Assembly (NCBI GenBank): GCA_016195145.1
Contig: JACQAF010000195.1
Coordinates: 1-6,341 of the forward strand
Source of the DNA: Rhodospirillales bacterium
GTDB taxonomy: Bacteria; Pseudomonadota; Alphaproteobacteria; CACIAM-22H2
Length of the DNA: 6,341 nt
Reading direction: 5' to 3'
A model generated the notes under the pieces. It was not told the origin of the DNA and searched no databases. It saw only the letters and a program-made list of their open reading frames with translations. Every line of letters begins with the position of its first letter. Within the stretch, counting starts at the first letter, position 1. A program made the position numbers and the translations under genes. Shown here piece by piece: positions 1-5,112 of this stretch.

Positions 1-329
1 CCGGCCGCCGGCAGATAGAGATAGAACGGTAGATTGAGTCGGATGGCGAAATTATAGGCGGCGAAGGCCCCGATCGACATGAACGCGGCCGAGCCAAGCG
101 ACAGCTGGCCGGCATAGCCGGTGAGGATATTGAGCCCCAGCGCCGCCAGCGAATAGACGAGGAAGGGGACCATGATCGAGCGCAGCCAGTATTCGTCGGC
201 GACCAGCGGCACGACGACGAAGGCGAGCAGCATAATCCCCACGATGCCGATGCGGTCCTGGGCGATCGGAAAGATCGCCTGGTCGGCGCGGTAGGCGGTC
301 TTGAACTGGCCGGCTTCGCGGTAAATCAT
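1..329 (-). CDS. livM: LivM-type ABC transporter permease, N-terminal part (cut by window edge)
   Basis: Inner-membrane permease subunit of a branched-chain amino acid (HAAT) type ABC importer; only its first 109 residues lie in the window. The protein starts MIYREAGQFKTAYRAD, a cytoplasmic lead typical of alphaproteobacterial LivM. A hydrophobic segment follows at about residues 27-44 (IGIVGIMLLAFVVVPLV) and a second at about 52-69. The family hallmark LNILTGYAGQLSLG is at residues 67-79, running into GSAAFMSIGAFAAY. The start is the ATG at 329-327, 5 nt after the LivH stop codon (337-335). The Shine-Dalgarno is weak, so translation is probably coupled to livH. The pairing with LivH is standard: the two permeases form the heterodimeric channel. 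Substrate cannot be read from this fragment. Identification is secure; the C-terminal two thirds are off the left edge. Confidence 0.93.
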   Translation of the reverse strand, partial: MIYREAGQFKTAYRADQAIFPIAQDRIGIVGIMLLAFVVVPLVADEYWLRSIMVPFLVYSLAALGLNILTGYAGQLSLGSAAFMSIGAFAAYNFAIRLNLPFYLYLPAA

Positions 330-334
330 ATGGC

Positions 335-1390
335 TTAAACCCGTTCGATGATCTTCTCGCCGAACAGCCCTTGCGGCCGGAAGAGAAGGAAAATGGTGGC
401 GAGGGCGTAGGGAAACCAGTTCTCGAGCGCGCCGCCGATGATCGGACCGACATAGACCTCGGCGAGTTTTTCGGTGGCGCCGATGATCAGGCCGCCGACG
501 ATGGCGCCCGAGATCGAGGTGAAGCCGCCGACGATCAGCACCGGCAGGGCCTTGAGGACGATCAGCGACAGCGAAAATTGCACGCCGAGCCGCGATCCCC
601 ATAACAGGCCGGCGACCAGCGCTACCAGCCCCGCCGCCGCCCAGACGATGGCCCATACATGCTGGAGCGGAATGCCGACCGACAGCGCCGCCTGGTGATC
701 GTCGGCGACCGCGCGCAGGGCGCGGCCGATGCGCGTGTAATTGAAGAAAAGAGCCAGCGTCAGGACCAGCAATCCGGCAATGGCGGCGGCGAACAGGTCG
801 AACTGGCTGACCAGGATGCCGCCGCGGACAATAATGGCCGTAGGCGCGATATTGACCGTCTCGATGACGATTTCGTCCGGCTGGCCGGATCCGGTCGGCG
901 CGACCGGGTCGACGATCGGCCCCACGGGCGCGATAGGGGTCGGGGCCACCGCGGACTTGCCGGCGAACAGATCAAGCAGATTGACCGGCCGGTCGGAAAT
1001 GCCGAGCTCGAGGGCGTGCACATCGTTGCCCCAGATACCCTGGGCAAGGCCCTCGATGAAGAAATTGAGGCCAAGCGTCGCCATGAACAGCACGATCAGC
1101 GGCTGGTTGACCAGCGGGCGTAGCACGAAGCGTTCGGTGCCGACCGCCACCGCCATCATCGCGGCGAGCGTGATGACCAGCGCCAAAAGGAAGATGCCGT
1201 CGCCGGGCACCTCGGAGCCCATCAGTTTCAGCAGGCTGACGAAGGTGAGAGCGGCGAACAGCACCATGGCGCCCTGGGCGAAGTTGAACACGCCCGACGC
1301 CTTGAAGATCAGCACGAAGCCGAGAGCGACGAGCGAATACATCACCCCCGACAGCAGGCCACCGATCAGGACCTCGAAGAAAAACAGCAT
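335..1390 (-). CDS. livH: LivH-type ABC transporter permease with a proline-rich insertion
   Basis: Inner-membrane permease of a HAAT-family ABC importer, 351 aa. Hydrophobic segments are visible at about residues 5-29, 38-55, 66-88, 96-118, 196-216, 243-265, 275-303 and 326-339. Family signatures are GVMYSLVALGFVLIFKASGV (residues 15-34), FNFAQGAMV (36-43), the cytoplasmic coupling-loop region GRALRAVADDHQAALSVGI (222-240) and the C-terminal LFRPQGLFGE (336-345). The protein is longer than usual (LivH is commonly about 290-310 aa). The excess sits at about residues 144-185, where a segment with prolines at 150, 152, 155, 158, 162, 165, 171 and 183 separates two membrane segments, probably on the periplasmic side. 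The ATG at 1390 shares its A with the TGA of livG, so translation is coupled. livM follows after 5 nt. The call is firm; the substrate is unknown, and the operon's acyl-CoA ligase hints at an organic acid. Confidence 0.95.
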   Translation of the reverse strand: MLFFFEVLIGGLLSGVMYSLVALGFVLIFKASGVFNFAQGAMVLFAALTFVSLLKLMGSEVPGDGIFLLALVITLAAMMAVAVGTERFVLRPLVNQPLIVLFMATLGLNFFIEGLAQGIWGNDVHALELGISDRPVNLLDLFAGKSAVAPTPIAPVGPIVDPVAPTGSGQPDEIVIETVNIAPTAIIVRGGILVSQFDLFAAAIAGLLVLTLALFFNYTRIGRALRAVADDHQAALSVGIPLQHVWAIVWAAAGLVALVAGLLWGSRLGVQFSLSLIVLKALPVLIVGGFTSISGAIVGGLIIGATEKLAEVYVGPIIGGALENWFPYALATIFLLFRPQGLFGEKIIERV

Positions 1391-2181
1391 CAGTGGGCCA
1401 CTCCGAGATAGGCGTCGATGACGTTCTGGTCGGCGCGCACCTCGTCGGGCGTGCCGTCGGCGATCTTGCGCCCATAGTCCAGCACCACCACCCGGTCCGA
1501 GATGTCCATCACCACCCCCATGTCATGCTCGATCAGCGCGATCGTCGTCCCGAACTCCTCGTTCACGTCGAGCACGAAACGGCACATGTCCTCCTTCTCC
1601 TCGACGTTCATCCCCGCCATCGGCTCGTCCAGCAGCAGCAGCTCCGGCTCCGCCGCCAGCGCCCGGCCCAGCTCCACCCGCTTCTGCAGCCCGTAAGGCA
1701 GCCGCCCCACCGGCACCTTGCGGATCGCCTGGATCTCGAGAAAGTCGATGATCTTCTCCACATGCTCCCGGTGCGCGATCTCCTCGCGCTGCGCCGGCCC
1801 CCAGTACAGCGCCTGCATCAGGAAGTTCTGCTTCATCTTCAGCAGCCGCCCGGTCATGATGTTGTCCAGCGTCGACATCCCCCGGAACAGCGCGATGTTC
1901 TGGAACGTCCGCGCGATCCCCTGCGCCGCCGCCTCGTGCGGCCGCATCTGCCGCCGCGGCTGGCCCTTGTACGTGATCGATCCCTGCTGCGGATGGTAAA
2001 ACCCGTTGATGCAGTTCAACATCGACGACTTCCCCGCCCCGTTCGGCCCGATAATCGCCCGGATCTCCCCCTTCCGGATGTCGAACGACACTTCCGACAG
2101 CGCCCGTACGCCCCCAAACGACAGGTTGATCCCTTCCACTTTCAGCAAAACTTCGCCGATAACCCTGGTCGTGGCGCTCAT
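1390..2181 (-). CDS. livG: LivG-type ABC transporter ATP-binding protein
   Basis: Cytoplasmic ATPase subunit powering the LivHM permease pair, 263 aa from the chosen start, the usual LivG length. Motifs in order: Walker A GPNGAGKS (residues 45-52), Q-loop TFQN with Q94, signature LPYGLQKR (161-168, a LivG-type variant of LSGGQ), Walker B LLLLDEP (181-187) and H-loop EHD with H219. The LivG-type extension between the Q-loop and the signature (about 100-160) is present. I chose the ATG at 2181 (MSATTRVIGEVLLKVEG), 8 nt after the synthetase stop. An upstream start at 2235 would add 18 arginine-rich residues overlapping the synthetase and has no family support. The stop overlaps the livH start by 1 nt. 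Codon use differs sharply from its neighbours: Gly is mostly GGG (17 of 24), Arg mostly CGG, and Ala is GCG throughout residues 27-215. The last roughly 25 codons return to the local GCC style, suggesting a mosaic origin. Confidence 0.96.
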   Translation of the reverse strand: MSATTRVIGEVLLKVEGINLSFGGVRALSEVSFDIRKGEIRAIIGPNGAGKSSMLNCINGFYHPQQGSITYKGQPRRQMRPHEAAAQGIARTFQNIALFRGMSTLDNIMTGRLLKMKQNFLMQALYWGPAQREEIAHREHVEKIIDFLEIQAIRKVPVGRLPYGLQKRVELGRALAAEPELLLLDEPMAGMNVEEKEDMCRFVLDVNEEFGTTIALIEHDMGVVMDISDRVVVLDYGRKIADGTPDEVRADQNVIDAYLGVAH

Positions 2182-2189
2182 GGATCGGG

Positions 2190-4178
2190 TCAGCTCGCCT
2201 TCTTGAGCGCGGTCGCGCCGGTCGGCGGCACGCACCGGGCTTCGCGGATGGCGAGGTCGGCCTCGATCTTGCCTTTGCGGCCATCCTCGAAGGTGACCTC
2301 GGTCGAGATATGGGCGCGCGCGGCCCCCGAGTAGAGCGCCTCGATCAGGGACGCGAAACGCTGGCCGACGAAACTGCGGCGCACCTTGCGCGTGCGGGTC
2401 AGCTCGCCGTCATCGGCGTCGAGCTCCTTGTGGAGAATCAGGAAGCGTTTGATCTGCGAGGCCGCGAGCTTTTCGTCCGTCGCGAGGTCGCGATTGACCT
2501 GTTCGACGCAGCTCTGGATCAGCTCGTAAACCTCGGGTTTGGCCGCCAGCTCCTGATAACTCGCATAGGATATGCCCTGCCGTTCGGCCCAGTTGCCAAC
2601 CGCATCGAGGTCGATATTGATGAACGTCGCCACGTGATCGTGCTTGTCGCCGAAGGCGACCGCTTCCTTGATATAGGAGAAGAACTTGAGCTTGTTCTCG
2701 ATGTATTTCGGCGCGAACAGCGTGCCGTCCTTAAGCCGGCCGACATCTTTCGCCCGGTCGATGATCTTGAGATGGCCGTCATGGTCGAAGAAGCCGGCGT
2801 CGCCGGTATGGACCCAGCCGTCCGGCGTCTTGGTTTCGGCCGTCGCCTTGTCGTTCTTGAAATAGTTGAGGAAGACGCCCGGGCTCTTGACCAGCACCTC
2901 GCCGCTATCGGCGATCTTGATCTCGACGTCCGGCGCGGCGATGCCGACGGTGTCGGGCTTGATCTGGCCGTCGGGCTGCATGCAGATGAACACGCTTGTC
3001 TCGGTCATGCCGTAAAGCTGTTTGAGGTTGAGACCGAGCGAACGATAGAAATCGAAAATGTCGGGACCGATCGCTTCGCCGGCGGTATAGCCGAGCCGCA
3101 TGCGCGTCAGGCCGAGCACATTCTTGAGCGGCCCGTAGACGAGAATGCCGCCGAGCCAGTAAAGGAAGCGGTCGACGAGCGACACCCTTTTGCCGTCGAG
3201 GATGGCGATGCCGGCGCGGCGCGCATGCGTCATGAAGAACTGGAACATCTTGCGCTTGATCCAGCCGGCGTCGTCCATGCGGATCGACACTTGGGTCAGA
3301 ATGTTCTCGAAAATGCGCGGCGGGGCGAAGAAGAAGGTCGGGCCGATCTCCTTGAGGTCGGTCATCACCGTCGCCCCGCTTTCGGGGCAGGCGACGCAGA
3401 ATCCGGCGACATAGGATTCGGCGTACGAGAAAATGTGGTCGCCGACCCAGGCCATCGGCAGGTAGGCGAGAATCTCGTCCTGGTCGGTCAGGTGGTCGAA
3501 CTCGATCGCGTTCTCGGCCGTGACGAGGACGTTGTCGTAGCTCAGCATCACGCCTTTGGGTTGGCCGGTGGTGCCCGAGGTGTAGAGCATCACCGACACA
3601 TCGCTGCCCTTGCCCTTGGCGACCTCGATCTCGAAGAATTCCGGATTGGCGGCGGCGTATTCGCTCCCGCGGGCCTGCAGCTCGGCCAGGCCAACGAGGC
3701 CCGGCTCGGCGTAATGGCGCATGCCGCGCGGATCCTTGTATATGATGGTCGCCAAACGCGGATGCTTGGCGCGGATCTGGAGCAGCTTGTCGACCTGTTC
3801 CTGGTCCTCGGCGATGGCGATGCGGACCTCGGCATGGTCGATGACGAAGGACATCTCGTCGGCGACCGAATCCTGGTAGACCGGCACCGGGATCGCGCCC
3901 AGCGATTGCGCGGCGCAGATCGACCAGTACAGATGCGGCCGGTTGTCGCCGACCAGCGCGATCTTGTCGCCGCGCGACAAGCCGAGCGCTGCAAGGCCGC
4001 CGGCGATTTCGCGTACGTTGGCGAGGCTCTCGGTCCAGCTCCAGGTCTGCCAGATACCGTAATCTTTCTCGCGCACCGCCGGCCGGCCGGCGAAGATGTC
4101 GGCATTGCGTAGAAGCAGCTTGGGAAAAGTATCGACGCGGCTATCGCGGCGCCCGCCCGCCGGCTTGGCATTATTCAT
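2190..4178 (-). CDS. AMP-dependent acyl-CoA synthetase (long-chain fatty acid--CoA ligase type)
   Basis: Adenylate-forming ligase, 662 aa, that activates a carboxylic acid with ATP to an acyl-AMP and then to the CoA thioester, presumably in the cytoplasm. Motifs: P-loop YTSGTTGQPKG (residues 199-209), PPRIFENI of the long-chain (FAA1-like) group (286-293), GYTAGEAI (363-370), LYGMTET (388-394), HTGD with the conserved Asp (457-460), hinge DRAKD (474-478), FAPKYIENKLK (488-498) and a C-terminal LTRTRKVRR whose K598 is the likely adenylation lysine. It looks intact and of normal length. The start at 4178 has a modest AAAGGG 7 nt upstream; an in-frame stop at 4217-4215 limits any extension. It is the first gene of the operon, with livG starting 8 nt downstream. 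Chain length or aromatic specificity cannot be read from sequence. The context suggests it traps the acid imported by the adjacent transporter, which is inference. Confidence 0.93.
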   Translation of the reverse strand: MNNAKPAGGRRDSRVDTFPKLLLRNADIFAGRPAVREKDYGIWQTWSWTESLANVREIAGGLAALGLSRGDKIALVGDNRPHLYWSICAAQSLGAIPVPVYQDSVADEMSFVIDHAEVRIAIAEDQEQVDKLLQIRAKHPRLATIIYKDPRGMRHYAEPGLVGLAELQARGSEYAAANPEFFEIEVAKGKGSDVSVMLYTSGTTGQPKGVMLSYDNVLVTAENAIEFDHLTDQDEILAYLPMAWVGDHIFSYAESYVAGFCVACPESGATVMTDLKEIGPTFFFAPPRIFENILTQVSIRMDDAGWIKRKMFQFFMTHARRAGIAILDGKRVSLVDRFLYWLGGILVYGPLKNVLGLTRMRLGYTAGEAIGPDIFDFYRSLGLNLKQLYGMTETSVFICMQPDGQIKPDTVGIAAPDVEIKIADSGEVLVKSPGVFLNYFKNDKATAETKTPDGWVHTGDAGFFDHDGHLKIIDRAKDVGRLKDGTLFAPKYIENKLKFFSYIKEAVAFGDKHDHVATFINIDLDAVGNWAERQGISYASYQELAAKPEVYELIQSCVEQVNRDLATDEKLAASQIKRFLILHKELDADDGELTRTRKVRRSFVGQRFASLIEALYSGAARAHISTEVTFEDGRKGKIEADLAIREARCVPPTGATALKKAS

Positions 4179-4230
4179 GGTTGGCCCTTTGAGGGGCCGT
4201 ATTGCGACCGGGTATCACATACACCTCCCT
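4171..4230 (-). promoter_or_regulatory. Leader with orphan Shine-Dalgarno, ATG-TGA and a 15-codon GTG mini-ORF
   Basis: The strongest Shine-Dalgarno of the operon, AGGGAGG (4230-4224), lies 45 nt before the synthetase start. Three bases after it is an ATG (4220-4218) in the synthetase frame, immediately followed by TGA (4217-4215), a minimal start-stop unit. A GTG overlapping that ATG (4218-4216), 5 nt from the Shine-Dalgarno, opens a 15-codon frame whose TAA (4173-4171) overlaps the beginning of the synthetase. Ribosomes loading here could terminate beside, and re-initiate at, the real ATG at 4178. A decayed former start codon is an alternative. The sequence elements are certain, their use is not. 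Confidence 0.35.
4183..4198 (-). promoter_or_regulatory. Small hairpin covering the synthetase Shine-Dalgarno
   Basis: On the minus strand GGCCC (4198-4194) and GGGCC (4187-4183) can pair as a 5-bp all-G/C stem with a 6-nt loop, four bases before the ATG at 4178. The right arm contains most of the AAAGGG (4190-4185) that is the only Shine-Dalgarno candidate for that start. The stem could lower initiation unless upstream translation opens it. The dyad is seen directly; a regulatory role is inference, since short G/C stems are frequent in such DNA. Confidence 0.35.
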
Positions 4231-4306
4231 GACGACCCCAGAGCTCACGGGCGTTTTCCCCGCGAACCGGCGCCCATTTTTATCGCGCGGGCGTCCGGGC
4301 CGGGTC

Positions 4307-4336
4307 ACATAGCCCGATTTAAGAAACCGGGTCAAG
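4307..4336 (-). promoter_or_regulatory. Candidate sigma-70 promoter of the synthetase-liv operon
   Basis: On the minus strand CTTGAC (4336-4331) is followed after 18 nt by CTATGT (4312-4307), close to the alphaproteobacterial housekeeping consensus CTTGAC-N17-CTATAT. Transcription would begin near 4300 and give a leader of about 120 nt before the synthetase ATG. It is the best promoter candidate I see between the isochorismatase-family gene and the operon. An octamer TGACCCGG occurs twice, at 4334-4327 and 4307-4300, overlapping the -35 and flanking the -10. Confidence 0.5.
4313..4331. promoter_or_regulatory. Near-palindrome in the promoter spacer, possible operator
   Basis: The 19-bp stretch cccgattt-aag-aaaccggg has 8-bp arms that match at 7 of 8 positions around a 3-bp centre. 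It fills the spacer between the proposed -35 and -10 of the operon promoter, exactly where a dimeric repressor would block RNA polymerase. No regulator gene for it is evident in the window; the LysR gene is about 0.8 kb away and has its own divergent target. The dyad is seen directly, the operator function is inferred. Confidence 0.4.
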
Positions 4337-4408
4337 TCGGCGTCGCTAAATGCCTGGGACCGTTCTCTGAGCACGCGCCGGCTGGGATCGCGCCGTAGTC
4401 ACAATCGG

Positions 4409-5014
4409 TTAGCTTTTCCCCCAGGCGCCCGCGTTGCGGACGACGATGGCGAAACGATCGGCCAGCGCCGCCAGGGTCGCGCGATGAACGGTCTGGGCCG
4501 GGGCGATGCCGCCAAGCGGGTCGGGAAGATCGCGCGTCGCCGCCGCGTCGGCGACGATTGTCGTCCGGTAACCGAGATCGAGCGCCGCCCGCACGGTCGC
4601 GCTGACGCACATATGAGTCATGAAGCCGACCGCGACCAGTTCCTTGCGCCCGGTAGCCGCGATGGTCGCCTGGAGGGTCGTCTTGGCGAAGGCATTGGGC
4701 AGCGATTTGGCGATGATGGGCTCGCCGTCTTTCGGTGCCGCCTCGGGGGCGATGCGGGCGAAGGCGCCGTCGGGGTCGAACAGCGCGCCGCCGGGGCGGC
4801 CGTGATGGACGACATGGATGACTGGCGCGCCCTGCTGGCGGGCGAGATCGAGCACGCGGGCCAGCGCCGCCAGCGCCGGCTTGGCGTCGGGCAAGGGCAG
4901 GCCGCCATTCACGTATTCCATCTGCGCGTCGATGATGACGAGGGCGGCTTCGGCCCACGGGCTCGGCGCGAGCGGCGCGCCGGCCATCTGCAACAGGGTC
5001 CGGGGTGCGGTCAT
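4409..5014 (-). CDS. Isochorismatase-family cysteine hydrolase
   Basis: Cytoplasmic hydrolase of the isochorismatase/nicotinamidase superfamily, 201 aa. The catalytic triad is visible: D29 in LVIIDAQMEY, K103 in IIAKSLPNAF and nucleophile C136 in GFMTHMCVSATVRAALDLGY, with the Met-Thr of the conserved cis-peptide region before it. Members cleave amides or vinyl ethers (nicotinamide, N-carbamoyl compounds, isochorismate); nothing here fixes the substrate, so no symbol is given. I chose the ATG at 5014 because GGAAGGA (5028-5022) lies 7 nt upstream and the family N-terminus begins there. A TTG-initiated extension to 5113 would run through the intergenic region and is unlikely. It is divergent from the LysR gene, which probably controls it. 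No clear terminator follows the TAA at 4411-4409. The family call is secure. Confidence 0.92.
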   Translation of the reverse strand: MTAPRTLLQMAGAPLAPSPWAEAALVIIDAQMEYVNGGLPLPDAKPALAALARVLDLARQQGAPVIHVVHHGRPGGALFDPDGAFARIAPEAAPKDGEPIIAKSLPNAFAKTTLQATIAATGRKELVAVGFMTHMCVSATVRAALDLGYRTTIVADAAATRDLPDPLGGIAPAQTVHRATLAALADRFAIVVRNAGAWGKS

Positions 5015-5066
5015 GGCGGGGTCCTTCCGGGGCCAGGCGCGGGGTGCGCCGGGAACAGCGCCGCTG

Positions 5067-5095
5067 AGAGTAATTTGTTCATAAATGGACAGCAA
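5067..5095 (-). promoter_or_regulatory. Weak candidate promoter of the isochorismatase-family gene
   Basis: On the minus strand TTGCTG (5095-5090), a 17-nt spacer and TACTCT (5072-5067) match the sigma-70 consensus at only 3 of 6 positions each. A weak core is expected if an activator such as the divergent LysR protein is needed. The spacer contains the AT-rich dyad at 5073-5086. The leader would be about 45 nt to the ATG at 5014. Confidence 0.3.
5073..5086. promoter_or_regulatory. AT-rich imperfect dyad, candidate LysR-binding site
   Basis: The sequence atttgttcataaat pairs at 5 of 7 positions around its centre and is an AT-rich island in a GC-rich intergenic region. A T-N11-A pattern typical of LysR boxes occurs at 5071-5083. 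It lies between the divergent isochorismatase-family gene and the LysR gene and overlaps both proposed promoters, so one bound regulator could act on both. The T-N11-A pattern is very loose and common by chance, so confidence is limited. Confidence 0.35.
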
Positions 5096-5106
5096 CTCGC
5101 TAAAAT
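5078..5106 (+). promoter_or_regulatory. Candidate promoter of the LysR gene, predicting a leaderless mRNA
   Basis: TTCATA (5078-5083, 4 of 6 consensus positions), a 17-nt spacer and TAAAAT (5101-5106, 5 of 6) form a good sigma-70 core. The base 7 nt after the -10 is 5113, the A of the LysR ATG. There is no room for, and no sign of, a Shine-Dalgarno in the six bases ctccca between the -10 and the ATG. Confidence 0.45.
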
Positions 5107-5112
5107 CTCCCA

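Larger units (their letters stand above)
4179..4408. other. Intergenic region upstream of the synthetase-liv operon
   Basis: About 230 bp between the stop of the isochorismatase-family gene and the synthetase start, both on the minus strand. It contains the proposed operon promoter with its internal palindrome and the leader described separately. A GGGCG at 4275-4271 (minus strand) could pair with CGCCC at 4293-4289 or with CGCCC at 4253-4249, giving two mutually exclusive weak hairpins in the leader. A 67-codon frame at 4374-4171 has no recognisable domain and is probably chance. I see no terminator with a T-run after the isochorismatase-family gene, only G/C-rich repeats. Confidence 0.6.

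Noticed and set aside
741..1421. Plus-strand open frame opposite livH
   Set aside because: It is a shadow of the clear LivH permease, with no independent start signal or domain.
2182..2235. Upstream start for LivG adding 18 residues
   Set aside because: The extension overlaps the end of the synthetase, is Arg-rich and unlike LivG N-termini. The ATG at 2181 fits the family and the operon spacing.
1393..2334. A 313-codon open frame on the plus strand opposite livG
   Set aside because: It is antisense to LivG with all its ABC motifs. The frame, rich in His, Arg, Pro and Leu, results from the GGG/CGG/GTG-rich codon use of livG.
2310..4112. A 600-codon open frame on the plus strand opposite the synthetase
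   Set aside because: It is antisense to a gene with complete family motifs. Long antisense frames without stops arise naturally from G/C-ending codons, and its translation is a low-complexity Arg/Asp/Val/Gly-rich shadow without recognisable domains.
4171..4374. A 67-codon frame between the synthetase and isochorismatase-family genes
   Set aside because: It overlaps the proposed promoter, has no recognisable domain and no ribosome binding site at its start. Only its last 15 codons sit behind a good Shine-Dalgarno, and those are reported separately as a leader.
4370..4400. Repeat cgcgccg occurring twice downstream of the isochorismatase-family gene, considered as a terminator
   Set aside because: The copies are direct, not inverted, repeats and no T-run follows, so there is no support for an intrinsic terminator.
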